From the NCBI GenBank assembly GCA_018222915.1, contig JAAEZI010000011.1:1-40162 (forward strand): a DNA stretch of 40,162 bases. The letters run 5' to 3'. This stretch comes from Algicola sp. (lineage in GTDB: Bacteria > Bacteroidota > Bacteroidia > Flavobacteriales > Flavobacteriaceae). The notes below the pieces were generated by a model. The model saw nothing but the letters and a program-made list of their open reading frames with translations, ran no database searches and was not told where the DNA came from. Both the position numbers and the translations under genes were made by a program. Every line of letters starts with the position of its first letter. Within the stretch, counting starts at the first letter, position 1. Below, one piece after another: positions 1-8,977 of this stretch.

Positions 1-2
1 TG

Positions 3-698
3 CGTGAAATTAAATTAGGCAATCAAATTGGTAATGAATATGAAGTTGTAGAAGGCTTATTTGTTGGAAATGAAATAGTGACTAACGGAACATTTACGGT
101 TGATGCAGCAGCACAATTACAAGGCAAAAAGTCTATGATGAATAAAGATGGTGGTAAAGTAATGACTGGACACGAAGGTCATTTAGGAATGGATAACAAT
201 TCATCAAATAAAGAAATTGACCACACCAATATGAATGAACGTTTGGAAGTATCAGAGAAATTTCAACAACAGTTAAATAGTGTTTACAATGAGTATATCA
301 ATTTAAAAGATGCTTTAGTAAAAGAAGATTCAAAAAGCACTTCAACAAGCGCATCAACTTTACTAAAGAATTTAACCAAAGTAGATATGAAATTGTTATC
401 AGATAATAAGACGCATAACCATTGGATGTCATTAGAAGACGAAATAAAATCTTCTGCAACTTCAATTTCTGAAACGTCCGATATAAAATCACAAAGAGAC
501 CATTTTAAACATTTATCATCACATCTAATCAATGCTGTACAATTGTTTGGCGTAAATGAAAAAGTCTATTTAGAATTTTGTCCAATGGCTGATAATAACA
601 AGGGGGCGTTTTGGTTGAGCAAAGAAGAAAAAGTAATCAATCCATATTTTGGCGAAGCAATGCTAACCTGTGGTGAAGTAAAACAAGTAATAGAATAA
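3..698 (+). CDS. Metal-efflux RND periplasmic adaptor (CusB/HlyD-like), C-terminal part with DUF3347 domain, 5' truncated
   Basis: The frame is open from the window edge, so this is the 3' end of a longer gene. The first ~45 residues (KLGNQIGNEYEVVEGL, then GNEIVTNGTFTVDAAAQLQG) match the last beta-barrel and membrane-proximal part of CusB-type adaptors, which link an inner-membrane RND pump to an outer-membrane channel for Cu/Ag/Zn efflux. After a Met/His-rich linker comes a DUF3347 domain with its usual ending: FCPMA, GAFWLS, NPYFGEAMLTCG. The Cys, Met and His residues suggest copper or silver binding. The HMA lipoprotein gene follows after 32 bp. An internal ATG at 78 is not a credible start because it cuts the barrel domain. 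Family assignment is firm; the metal is inferred. Confidence 0.85.
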   Translation, partial: REIKLGNQIGNEYEVVEGLFVGNEIVTNGTFTVDAAAQLQGKKSMMNKDGGKVMTGHEGHLGMDNNSSNKEIDHTNMNERLEVSEKFQQQLNSVYNEYINLKDALVKEDSKSTSTSASTLLKNLTKVDMKLLSDNKTHNHWMSLEDEIKSSATSISETSDIKSQRDHFKHLSSHLINAVQLFGVNEKVYLEFCPMADNNKGAFWLSKEEKVINPYFGEAMLTCGEVKQVIE

Positions 699-730
699 TA
701 AATCAAGTAATAACAATTAAATTTTAAACA

Positions 731-1171
731 ATGAAGAAAGTAATTTTAAGTGTAGCTGTAATAGCAGTATTAGGTTTAACAAGTTGTAAAAACGAAACCA
801 AAAAAGTAACAGAAACTACAACTACTGAAATGTCAAAAGATATGGCAATGACAGACCTGTCTTTTGGTGTAAGAGGAAATTGCGGAATGTGTAAAAGTAC
901 CATTGAAAAAGCAGCTAACGGTGTTGAAGGTGTTGCAAGTGCTAATTGGGATGTCGATAAAAAGAAGATTGATGTGTCTTTTGATGATACAAAAACCGAT
1001 GCTATGGCAATCCATAAAGCAATCGCAGCTTCAGGTTACGATACCGAAAAAGTAGCTGGTGATTTAAATGCTTACGACGGTTTACCAGGATGTTGTAAAT
1101 ACGACCACGAAATGATGATGAATCAATCAGGTGAAAAGAAAGATGATGACCATTCAAATCACGACCATTAA
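731..1171 (+). CDS. Heavy-metal-associated (HMA) domain lipoprotein
   Basis: A 146-residue protein with a lipoprotein signal (lipobox LTSC, Cys19), a Thr/Lys linker, and an HMA ferredoxin-like domain at about 43-110 with the metal motif C51-G-M-C54. A tail after it carries GLPGCC and a Met/His/Asp-rich end (DHEMMM, HSNHDH). HMA domains bind Cu(I), Hg(II) or Zn(II). Being lipid-anchored rather than cytosolic, it probably traps metal in the periplasm and hands it to the adaptor encoded just upstream. It starts 32 bp after that gene and is followed by a strong hairpin terminator, so the two likely form the end of one efflux operon. Specific metal unknown. Confidence 0.85.
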   Translation: MKKVILSVAVIAVLGLTSCKNETKKVTETTTTEMSKDMAMTDLSFGVRGNCGMCKSTIEKAANGVEGVASANWDVDKKKIDVSFDDTKTDAMAIHKAIAASGYDTEKVAGDLNAYDGLPGCCKYDHEMMMNQSGEKKDDDHSNHDH

Positions 1172-1181
1172 GCCAATAATT

Positions 1182-1210
1182 AAAGAGTCTTTTTAGTAAG
1201 GCTCTTTTTT
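1182..1210 (+). terminator. Rho-independent terminator after the metal-efflux genes
   Basis: AAAGAGTC pairs with GGCTCTTT (one G-T pair), extended by two inner A-T pairs around a six-base loop and followed by a run of T. It lies 10 bp after the HMA lipoprotein stop. Confidence 0.75.
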
Positions 1211-1437
1211 ATTTTATGTAATGAAATAAGAATCGCTAATCATTTCATGAAAAGTGTGTAGATTCATGTAAGGTTTGAAATATATTAGAAAGAAGTTTCT
1301 TTGAATATGTTGATATTCAATGTGCCAATTTTGTATCGCTAATCTTATAAACGATATTATGGTTATGTTTTTACTTTCTGTATCGGTAAATAGGATTGTT
1401 GTCTTCATTTAAAAGGTCCCGAAGTACTTTATTTGCT

Positions 1438-2427
1438 CTAATCCTCTGCCATAATGGATAATTGGTATTCTCTAGGAGTCATAGAGACTTCTTTTTTAAA
1501 GGCATTGTAAAAAGCGGAAGAGGTATTAAATCCAACGTCATATGCAAGATTTTCAATTTTTTCATCCAAATACTCGGGTTGGGATAATCTATCTCTAACG
1601 GCTTTTATTCGAAAACTATTGATGACTTCCGGGAAATTTTTGTTGTATATTTTTTTTGTAGCTCTAGAAACTAGGTAGTTTGGCGCATCAATTGCTTCCG
1701 CAAATTGAGATAATGTGATGCCAGGTTGATAATAAATCTTATCGTCTTCCATCGCCTTAATAATTTTTCTTATCATTTTTTCAGGAATGACTTTAGAACT
1801 TGGTTTCTTTACAACTGAAGGCGATTGTAATGCATAGAAAAATAAAAAGTAAATAACTATTGAAGAAAGTGCAATGCCTGTTGCATATGCCGAAATTGTT
1901 TCTCCAAAAAGTTGATAAATCAATATTACTGATAACGATATTAATGCGTAAAACAAAGCTTTATGCCATTGGGTTAAATTGTTTTCCTTTGGTTTTGAAA
2001 TGAATTTAACAGCAGATATTACTAGATAGGTAGCAAAACTAATGTTTGCTAATAAATACATATCATATGCAAAATTGCTATTGATGATTATAATAAAAAA
2101 ACCAACCACGGGGAATAAAACATGTAATAAAAGGATTGGCTTTAAGGCTTTACGATTGTTTTTATTAAGTGAAAAATAAGTAAAAGCCAAAGGCCCCATA
2201 AAAGCAAAGCCTAAAAAGCCTAAAGCAGTTCCAATAGGAGAAATTTCTGGTAAGACATAATAAAAAATGGATTTTATAATTCTAAGAGCAATAGCTATGA
2301 ACAACAATCCTAAGGTCAAATCTTGTAGTTTGGATTCTTTCCTAATAAATAAAAAATAACTTGCCAAAAAGACACAAGAGGTAACTGCAATACTTGAAAA
2401 AACTATTAATGCTATTGATGTGTTCAT
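1438..2427 (-). CDS. Membrane-anchored AraC-family transcriptional regulator
   Basis: From the ATG at 2427 the protein has 329 residues. The N-terminal ~200 form several hydrophobic helices (for example TSIALIVFSSIAVTSCVFLA), and the C-terminal ~105 form an AraC/XylS double helix-turn-helix ending with the usual VGFNTSSAFYNAFKKEVSMTPREYQ-type signature. Such 6-7 TM AraC proteins are common in Bacteroidota and are thought to sense a ligand in the membrane. An ATG at 2463 would add 12 polar residues but lies upstream of a perfect -7 box (2441-2448), so 2427 is preferred. It is divergent from the DUF2911 gene at 2568, its most obvious candidate target. Ligand unknown. Confidence 0.85.
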   Translation of the reverse strand: MNTSIALIVFSSIAVTSCVFLASYFLFIRKESKLQDLTLGLLFIAIALRIIKSIFYYVLPEISPIGTALGFLGFAFMGPLAFTYFSLNKNNRKALKPILLLHVLFPVVGFFIIIINSNFAYDMYLLANISFATYLVISAVKFISKPKENNLTQWHKALFYALISLSVILIYQLFGETISAYATGIALSSIVIYFLFFYALQSPSVVKKPSSKVIPEKMIRKIIKAMEDDKIYYQPGITLSQFAEAIDAPNYLVSRATKKIYNKNFPEVINSFRIKAVRDRLSQPEYLDEKIENLAYDVGFNTSSAFYNAFKKEVSMTPREYQLSIMAED

Positions 2428-2440
2428 CCCACCTTTTTTA

Positions 2441-2448
2441 CAAATATA
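2441..2448 (-). promoter_or_regulatory. -7 box of the AraC-type regulator promoter
   Basis: On the minus strand this reads TATATTTG, a perfect match to the Bacteroidota -7 consensus TAnnTTTG. Transcription would begin near 2435, just before the ATG at 2427, which is why that start was chosen. No clear TTG -33 element sits 17-19 bp upstream. Confidence 0.5.
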
Positions 2449-2567
2449 TTTATTCGATTTCAAATGATTCTGTTAAAATCCTCATAAATATCTCTCCATA
2501 TTTCACGAATTAGGAGATTAAAGAACTTCTCACAATTTAGTTTAGCCCAAAATTTAAAAAACTAAAA

Positions 2568-3671
2568 ATGAATAAATCGTTTGTATTATTAGCTATTGCA
2601 TTGTTAGGCACAATAAGCCTATATGCACAATTTCACACTTTGAGTATACCTCAAACCAGTCCTAAGATCCAAGAGAGTCAAATGCTCGGAGTCACAAAAA
2701 TCACAATTGATTATAGCAGTCCTGCATTAAGGGATAGGGATGTTTGGAACAACTCAGGTATCATTCCACAACAAGGCAACCCTATTCCATGGAGAGCAGG
2801 AGCCAATATGGCGACTACTATAGAATTTAGTACTGATGTGAAAATCGAGGGACAATTACTAAAAGCTGGAAAATATGGATTTCATATCATACCTAAAGAT
2901 AACACATATGATTTATTATTCGCACACAATTATGACCAATGGGGAAGTTATTATTTAGATGTAGAAAAGGATGTTAGTCTTCGAGTCTCTGTACTAGCGG
3001 AATCTTGTCCGAAATCAGAACAGCTTGACTATGAGTTTTTAAATCGAACTGAAAACACATTAGTTATCGGATTGGAATGGGGAGAAAAACGAATTCCCTT
3101 TAAAGTTGAAGTGGACTTAAACGAAACTGTTATTGATAGTTTTAGAAAGGAGCTTAGAGGCATTAACACATATCATTGGCAGTCATGGAATGATGCCGCA
3201 TTGTGGTGTTTAGAACATAACACAAATTTAGAAGAAGCCCTGCAATGGGTTAACCGATCAATAGATGGAGGTTATGGAGGTTTTGCAGCAAATAAAAATT
3301 TAACCAATACATCTACAAAAGTAAGATTGCTTAAAAAGATGAATAGATTAGATGATATGGATAAAGTCATTTCTGATGCCAAAGAAATACATGCTACTGC
3401 ATATGAAGCAAATGGTTTTAGTAGATTTTTATTAGAGAATGGTTTTTATGATGAAGCTTTAGATTATTGTAATCAATTTCTTAAGACTAATGCAAAAGTT
3501 TGGTTTCTGGAACTAAATAGAGGTATTAGCCATTACTTTATCGGAAATAACAAAATGGCATTAAAAGACGTAAGAAACTCATTAAAAACAGCTCCCGAAC
3601 AATTTCAATCGCGATTAAGGGAAATTATTGTGGAAATTGAAAATAAAACTTTCAAACTACCAGGAAGTTAA
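2568..3671 (+). CDS. Exported DUF2911 domain protein with TPR-like C-terminus
   Basis: A 367-residue protein with a signal peptide (1-20, ending LYAQ). Residues ~22-170 match DUF2911: tandem short motifs such as ITIDYSSPALRDRDVW, PWRAGANMATTIEFSTDV and AGKYGFHIIP. Residues ~200-350 are helical and look like degenerate tetratricopeptide repeats (EEALQWVNRSID, FYDEALDYCNQFLKTN, MALKDVRNSLKTAPE). DUF2911 proteins are widespread exported proteins of Bacteroidota with no established biochemical role. The gene is divergent from the AraC-type regulator and about 125 bp ahead of the hydrolase run. The family call is firm; the function is unknown. Confidence 0.88.
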   Translation: MNKSFVLLAIALLGTISLYAQFHTLSIPQTSPKIQESQMLGVTKITIDYSSPALRDRDVWNNSGIIPQQGNPIPWRAGANMATTIEFSTDVKIEGQLLKAGKYGFHIIPKDNTYDLLFAHNYDQWGSYYLDVEKDVSLRVSVLAESCPKSEQLDYEFLNRTENTLVIGLEWGEKRIPFKVEVDLNETVIDSFRKELRGINTYHWQSWNDAALWCLEHNTNLEEALQWVNRSIDGGYGGFAANKNLTNTSTKVRLLKKMNRLDDMDKVISDAKEIHATAYEANGFSRFLLENGFYDEALDYCNQFLKTNAKVWFLELNRGISHYFIGNNKMALKDVRNSLKTAPEQFQSRLREIIVEIENKTFKLPGS

Positions 3672-3692
3672 ACCACTAATTTATTTGAACTA

Positions 3693-3757
3693 GGGAGAGT
3701 TTAAAAGGAGTAATGAAAGTTTGATGGTTACTTTGATTATTAAGATAAATCTCTCCC
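3693..3757. other. Long-range inverted repeat between DUF2911 gene and hydrolase run
   Basis: GGGAGAG at 3693-3699, followed by TTTA, can pair with TAAAT plus CTCTCCC at 3744-3757 across a loop of roughly 45 bases. It is followed by GTTT. It may be a weak terminator or a structured leader of the next gene; the large loop makes it uncertain. Confidence 0.3.
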
Positions 3758-3796
3758 GTTTCTAAATATAATTAATAGTGTAATAAATTAAAAAAT

Positions 3797-5167
3797 ATGA
3801 AAATTAAATACTTATATATTCTCATTGTATTAATTGCTTCAGCAACATTACAATCTCAAACTTTAAAGCGTAAAGGTATGTTAGGTGTTATGATGCAAAC
3901 ACTAACCGATAGTATTGCAATGCAGAATAATTTTAATGTTAAAACAGGAGTTCACATTACTTCTGTTATGCCAAACTCAACATTCGCAAATTTAGGAGTA
4001 AAGCAAGATGATGTACTTACAAAATTAAATGGTTCATCTGTTAGTACGAATCAAGATGTTTTGGCAATTGCTAGTGAACTGTATGAAGGTGATATGATTG
4101 AAGCTGAATTTTATTCAGGCAGTTCAAAGATAATCAAATCAACTGCTTTGTTGGGCAGACCCATAGAATCATTTGAAAATGGAGATGTTACCTATGGTGA
4201 AGTGGTTTATATAGACAATGTATTAAGAAGCATTCTTGTTACACCTAAAAATAAAATCAAGGCTCCTGTTGTGTATTTTTTACAAGGTTATACCTGCGGA
4301 ACTGTTGAGACAACTACTGATGACAATCCTGCAAAAAAGTTAATATCTGATTGGGTTAATGCCGGTTTTGCGGTTTATCGAGTAGAAAAACCTGGAGTAG
4401 GTGACAGCAAAAGCAGCAAGCATTGTATGCAAATAAGTTTTGATGAAGAGCTTCTTGCTTTTACAGAAGGATATAAGGACCTATTGCATAATGATGCCAT
4501 TGATGCAGATAACATTTTTATGTTTGGACATTCAATGGGAGGCGTAATAGCTCCATTATTAAACGACATAAAACCACCTCGAGGTATAATGACCTACGGA
4601 AGTGTAGCTCAAAATTGGTATGACTACATGGTAGATTTGTATACCATTCAGCCCAAATATTTTGGAGTATCCGATTCTGAAATTAAAGAAGACAATAAAG
4701 TGAATTTAAAGTTTAATGAAGACTTTTTGATTAATAAGCTTTCAGGTTCAGAAATTCTAGAGAACGAAGTTTATGCCGATTTTTTTAGAGATAATGAAAT
4801 CAATTTTAGACGAAATCAGTACATCGGTAGACATTTCGATTTTTGGCAAAGCTTAGCGGATATTGATATTCCAAATGCTTGGTCAAAAGTAAAGACTAAT
4901 GTTTTGGCAATGTACGGCGAATTCGATATCCAAGCGATTAGTGCAAAAGGTGCGCAAAAAATAGCTGAGATTGTAAATAAAAATGGAGGTAAAGGCGACT
5001 TTATTTTAGTAAAAAATACAGATCATGGTTTTGTAAACTTTAACTCAATGCAACATAATGTCGAAACTTTAGGAAATGGCACTTACATGTTACATGCACG
5101 TGATAATTATAGTAAAGAGCTAGGGAAAGTGACAGTTGATTGGATGATAGAAAAACTTATGCGATGA
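3797..5167 (+). CDS. Exported alpha/beta hydrolase with N-terminal PDZ domain
   Basis: A 456-residue protein with a signal peptide (1-20, LQSQ). Residues ~25-115 form a PDZ domain (GVHITSVMPNSTFANLGVKQ, then DDVLTKLNGSSV), usually a binder of C-terminal peptides. Residues ~135-456 are an alpha/beta hydrolase with the nucleophile elbow G-H-S246-M-G-G, a probable acid in GEFDIQA and the catalytic His410 in NTDHGF. A glycine-rich oxyanion segment (FLQGYTCG) precedes it. The layout suggests an exported esterase or peptidase of the S9-like/dienelactone-hydrolase type; the substrate is unknown. The stop overlaps the next gene's start as ATGA, so translation is probably coupled to the amidohydrolase. 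Confidence 0.85.
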   Translation: MKIKYLYILIVLIASATLQSQTLKRKGMLGVMMQTLTDSIAMQNNFNVKTGVHITSVMPNSTFANLGVKQDDVLTKLNGSSVSTNQDVLAIASELYEGDMIEAEFYSGSSKIIKSTALLGRPIESFENGDVTYGEVVYIDNVLRSILVTPKNKIKAPVVYFLQGYTCGTVETTTDDNPAKKLISDWVNAGFAVYRVEKPGVGDSKSSKHCMQISFDEELLAFTEGYKDLLHNDAIDADNIFMFGHSMGGVIAPLLNDIKPPRGIMTYGSVAQNWYDYMVDLYTIQPKYFGVSDSEIKEDNKVNLKFNEDFLINKLSGSEILENEVYADFFRDNEINFRRNQYIGRHFDFWQSLADIDIPNAWSKVKTNVLAMYGEFDIQAISAKGAQKIAEIVNKNGGKGDFILVKNTDHGFVNFNSMQHNVETLGNGTYMLHARDNYSKELGKVTVDWMIEKLMR

Positions 5168-6588
5168 AAATCATGAGAAAAATTAAAAAGATTTTTAAGT
5201 TAACGCTAAAATCTATTGTTTTTGTTTTGTTGATTATGCTTGCCATAATAACAGTATCCATACCATATGGGATATATTCAGAAGATGAAATGAAGGAAGT
5301 TGGAATGACTTACAATAAAATTGTTTTAAAAGGAGTAAATATTCTTACTATGAAGACTGATTCAGTACTTAAAAATAGGAATATATACATAGAGAATGAT
5401 AACATTGTAAATATCACTTCAGATACTGTACTTATTAAGGGATATAAAGCAATAGATGTCAATGGGAAATTCGCTATGCCAGGTCTTATCGATATGCATG
5501 CCCATGTATTTGATAGAACTGATTTACCTCAATATTTAGCTCACGGTGTAACAACGGTAAGAAACATGATGGGTTTTCCAATGCATTTGCGCTGGAAGAA
5601 ACAATTAAAGGAAGGTAAGATTGTTGGAAGTCATTTAATAACAGCGACGCCGACTTTAAATTATGGTGAAAATGCAGGACCATTTCATAAAAAAATCAAT
5701 AATGCTGAAGAAATAAAATTGGCCGTAGAAGAATATACAGATGCTGGATATGATTTTGTAAAGGTATATGACGATATAGATTCACTACAATTAAAGGCAA
5801 TAGAAGACATTTCGAAAACAAAGAATACTCAAGTTGCTGGGCATCCTCCTAAAGTATCGTTAGAGCGGCTTTTAAATTCTTCATTGGTTTCCATAGAGCA
5901 TGCAGAAGAACTTCTTAAATTTTTAGATGAAGAACGCTCTGAAGACAGTATGCGTGCTTTAGCAAAAAAACTAAAAGCATCTAATAAAGCAGTCACTTTA
6001 AACCTTGTTGCTTTTAATAGGATTTATAAAATCTCACATGAAGGCGACACATACTATCAAAATCTTAAAAAAGCTCACTTGAACCCAATAACCAAACTTA
6101 TCGGCTCAAAACAATTAGAGATATATACCCAAGCAGGTCCAAAATATAAAAATCTTACACAAAATAAATATCAGGCTATGGAAACGCTTTCTCGAATCTT
6201 AGCAGAAGAGGGTGTTACTGTACTGTTGGGTACAGATTCTGGTCCAAATTTTATAGCAGCTGGAGTTTCGGTATTGGAAGAAATGCAGCTTTTAAAAGCT
6301 GCGGGATTATCGGAGCATGATATCTTAAAGTCTGCAACATATAATGCAGCAGAGGTTTTAAATAAGCACGAATGGGGTCGAGTAGAAGCCAATGCGATAG
6401 CTGATTTGTTAATTCTAAATGAGAATCCACTAACTCATTTAGAAACAATTTCTAAGCCATACATGCTATTTTTTAATAATAAATATTATTCTGAAGTTCA
6501 ACTTTCTAAAGTAAAAGCCCTAGGGGAAAACAAACAGAATATGTATGCTACAATGGGATTGTTTTTAGAACATCTAATTAACAAGTAG
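5164..6588 (+). CDS. Membrane-anchored or exported metal-dependent amidohydrolase (imidazolonepropionase/prolidase-like)
   Basis: The start at 5164 overlaps the preceding stop as ATGA; an ATG at 5140 lies deeper in the upstream gene and is less likely. The 474-residue product has a basic N-terminus and one hydrophobic segment at ~15-35, so it is a signal anchor or uncleaved signal. It then shows an amidohydrolase-superfamily TIM barrel: MPGLIDMHAHVFD with H112 and H114, a Lys in FVKVYDD, His in AGHPP and SIEHAEE, and the late Asp in LLGTDSG. Exported relatives cleave Xaa-Pro dipeptides or blocked aminoacyl compounds. All metal-ligand motifs are present, so it should be active. Substrate not predictable. 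Confidence 0.87.
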   Translation: MKIMRKIKKIFKLTLKSIVFVLLIMLAIITVSIPYGIYSEDEMKEVGMTYNKIVLKGVNILTMKTDSVLKNRNIYIENDNIVNITSDTVLIKGYKAIDVNGKFAMPGLIDMHAHVFDRTDLPQYLAHGVTTVRNMMGFPMHLRWKKQLKEGKIVGSHLITATPTLNYGENAGPFHKKINNAEEIKLAVEEYTDAGYDFVKVYDDIDSLQLKAIEDISKTKNTQVAGHPPKVSLERLLNSSLVSIEHAEELLKFLDEERSEDSMRALAKKLKASNKAVTLNLVAFNRIYKISHEGDTYYQNLKKAHLNPITKLIGSKQLEIYTQAGPKYKNLTQNKYQAMETLSRILAEEGVTVLLGTDSGPNFIAAGVSVLEEMQLLKAAGLSEHDILKSATYNAAEVLNKHEWGRVEANAIADLLILNENPLTHLETISKPYMLFFNNKYYSEVQLSKVKALGENKQNMYATMGLFLEHLINK

Positions 6589-6610
6589 GCTTCATGATCT
6601 AATAAAGCAA

Positions 6611-8671
6611 ATGAAAATCAATCAATTTATCTATTTAATATTTATGCTTCTATCGTGTAATTTTTTAAAAGCACAAGATGTTTTTAGAGAAGCTTATTAT
6701 GCGCATTTACCATTTTGGGAATCTCCGTATCTACCGTTTAAAGGAGCTTGCCCTATAACTAAAACAGAGGCAAGTAAACGTATTCATTTACAATTTGATT
6801 ATAATAAAGACAACAGAATTGTAGCTGTACACGTTAAATTGGGTAAGCATTACAAAGAATTTGAGGGATTCTTTGGCAATCTGTATATCAATGCACCATT
6901 AACCAAAATAATACATGATAGTAACAAAGAATACCACAGTTTTTATGATCGGTTTGAAAATCAGACTTCTGTACAAGGTAATATATTCACTAAACTATAT
7001 GAAAAAGATGACCATGGCAGAAACATTAAGCTATCGTTTTTAAACGAAGCAGGAGAAGCCACTGTTGATATGTTTGGAGTACAGCACTACATCTGGTTGC
7101 ATCAAACCGATGGCAGTATAATTGAGGAGCGTTTGGATAAAGATGGAAATATAGTGCCGTTACGAGGGCAATTTGAGCTAAAACGAACTAAAATGGTTTT
7201 TGATGAACAAGGGTATTTTAGAATGCTGCAAAACATTGATGATACTGGTAAAACTGTAAATACTCAAAATGGCGTAGCACAATTTCATTATTATTACGAT
7301 AAGCAAGGACGATTTGATCGTTGGGAAGTTTATGATGCCAGTGGAAACAAAGTAATAGGTCCATCTAACACATCTGGAGAACAAAACATACATTACCAGT
7401 ATGACTTAAAAAGCATTGTTTTTTTTGGCACCCAAGGCAATCCAGCTATTCATTGGTCTGGAGCTCAGGTTTGGCATTTTGAAGTGGATCACTTTGGTAA
7501 TCGTACTGCCTTAGAATTCCAAGATGCCACTGGAAAGCCAATGAATGCCAATAACGATTATGCAAAACGTGTTTGGGAATGGTCTAATGATGGAAGATTT
7601 TTAGTATCTGAATCTTATTTTGATGAGAATGGACAGCCAGTAAACCAAAAACAGACAGGAGTTCATAAAATAAGTCATTCTAGAAACAAACAAGGGGTTA
7701 TAGTGAGCTCTAAAAGGTACGACGCTAAAAATAACCTGATTGAATCAATTAAAAAGCAAAACAAAATTAAATACTATACCAATTTAGTAGGCATTATTTC
7801 GCCAAATTTAGAATATTTAGGAAGAGGAGAAGTATCTGCAGAAGAAGCCAAAAATTTAAGGCATTATCAGTTTGTTTATGATAGTGATAGGTTGTTAAAA
7901 ATTCAATATTTTAACAAAGAACAACCCAATGATAATAGTTATTATGGTTCACATGAGGTTCGGTATGATTATCTTGACAATAAACTTATTAGATCATACT
8001 TCAATGCCAACGGCAATAAGGCTAATACCTATAGACACTATTATATAGGAGATAAAATACATCGCGAAGTTTTTGAATTAGACAAAAACAATGACAAAAT
8101 CACATTGATATTAAAGGACTCTTTAAACAATCAAGTTGAAAGCGGATTGGGTTCTTATGTCTTTAAATTTGAAAAAATTGATGAACGTATTTTTATCCAA
8201 ACACAGTTTAAAAAAGATGGTAGTCCGAATATACTGACGTCTTATTTTCCTTTTTACAATTCTTTAATTTCTACGAATAAAAATGGATTCCTTCACTCGA
8301 TAACCAATGTTGATTCACAAGGAAATTTGATCATGAATGAAAAAGCAGGCTACGCCTCAATTGTTTTTGATTTTGATGATTATGGGAATGAATTGGGTTG
8401 GTCTTTTAAAGATGCCTCCAACAACTTATCCAATAGAAAAAACTATCTAGATATGGATTATGGTTTTGCCAAGGTTGTTTATAGTTTTAATTGGGAGAAT
8501 AAAAAACTGGGCTTACACAACGGCTTTGAAGAGACTTATTTTGATATGGAAAACAAGCCTATTGAAAACGATAAAGGGATTCATCTTATTAAATATATCT
8601 ATGATGAAAATGGGAACTATTTGGGGTTGAAAAGATTTAATTTAGATGGATTTAATCTGGGAAAAGGATAA
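6611..8671 (+). CDS. Exported YD-like repeat protein, long paralogue
   Basis: A 686-residue protein with a signal peptide (ending LKAQ) and an N-terminal block unlike the rest (AYYAHLPFWESPYLPFKG). It then has many irregular repeats of ~40-50 residues of the type Y.YD..G....W...D..GNP, for example FDERWEVYDASGNKV-like units, FQDATGKPMN and YFDENGQPVN. These resemble YD/RHS-type or MORN-like beta repeats, but no RHS core, toxin tip or DPxGl motif is present. It is clearly homologous to the shorter protein at 10318-11559 (both contain a DGSIIE...R..G......V..R..FE..R block). It lies 22 bp after the amidohydrolase gene. Function unknown; a surface or periplasmic binding scaffold is a guess. Confidence 0.8.
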   Translation: MKINQFIYLIFMLLSCNFLKAQDVFREAYYAHLPFWESPYLPFKGACPITKTEASKRIHLQFDYNKDNRIVAVHVKLGKHYKEFEGFFGNLYINAPLTKIIHDSNKEYHSFYDRFENQTSVQGNIFTKLYEKDDHGRNIKLSFLNEAGEATVDMFGVQHYIWLHQTDGSIIEERLDKDGNIVPLRGQFELKRTKMVFDEQGYFRMLQNIDDTGKTVNTQNGVAQFHYYYDKQGRFDRWEVYDASGNKVIGPSNTSGEQNIHYQYDLKSIVFFGTQGNPAIHWSGAQVWHFEVDHFGNRTALEFQDATGKPMNANNDYAKRVWEWSNDGRFLVSESYFDENGQPVNQKQTGVHKISHSRNKQGVIVSSKRYDAKNNLIESIKKQNKIKYYTNLVGIISPNLEYLGRGEVSAEEAKNLRHYQFVYDSDRLLKIQYFNKEQPNDNSYYGSHEVRYDYLDNKLIRSYFNANGNKANTYRHYYIGDKIHREVFELDKNNDKITLILKDSLNNQVESGLGSYVFKFEKIDERIFIQTQFKKDGSPNILTSYFPFYNSLISTNKNGFLHSITNVDSQGNLIMNEKAGYASIVFDFDDYGNELGWSFKDASNNLSNRKNYLDMDYGFAKVVYSFNWENKKLGLHNGFEETYFDMENKPIENDKGIHLIKYIYDENGNYLGLKRFNLDGFNLGKG

Positions 8672-8695
8672 TCATATAGGCATAAGTCTAAGTAA

Positions 8696-8976
8696 TTGTT
8701 TGATCAATATTGGAAGCACATGATATTTGAACGCATGTATGCAAAAGGAGATTTAGGAGTTTCTGATTTGTATATAAGCTTTAACGTAAACGGCACATTG
8801 AGTTAGCCCAAAATATACGCTCATTAAATAGTAATGTAGTTGATGACAGTTCTTTTGTTACTTCTGATGGTGCGTATTTATTTTTTACTTCTAACAAAGG
8901 ATCGGATAAACCAAATGAGTTTGATGGCCAATTAGATATTTATACAGTTAAGTTTAATAAAGAAGATTGGAATTAA
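8696..8976 (+). pseudogene. Decayed C-terminal fragment of a PD40 (WD40-like) beta-propeller gene
   Basis: Two frames in series encode the end of a PD40/TolB-like propeller. From 8696 to about 8800 the frame reads ...MYAKGDLGVSDLYISFNVNGT and hits a stop at 8804-8806. In the frame starting at 8800 it continues ELAQNIRSLNSNVVDDSSFV, then TSDGAYLFFTSNKG and LDIYTVKF, ending at TAA 8974. GDLGVSDLYISF and the later FVTSDGAYLFFTS unit are typical blade sequences of this family (G.D+Y+SF...G.W....LG..INS...D...F.SPDG.YLFF.S). The N-terminal bulk is missing and one frameshift separates the pieces. It fills the only real gap in the hydrolase run, so a once-intact member of the cluster was probably lost. 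Confidence 0.7.
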
Positions 8977-8977
8977 A

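Noticed and set aside
1214..1408. 64-residue minus-strand reading frame between the HMA lipoprotein and the AraC-type regulator
   Set aside because: Composition rich in Ile, Phe, His and Tyr without a recognisable pattern, no signal or promoter of its own; more like AT-rich noise than a gene, although it lies downstream of the regulator on the same strand.
6611..8671. RHS/contact-dependent toxin
   Set aside because: Repeats are YD-like, but there is no RHS core boundary motif, no toxin tip and no immunity gene beside it.
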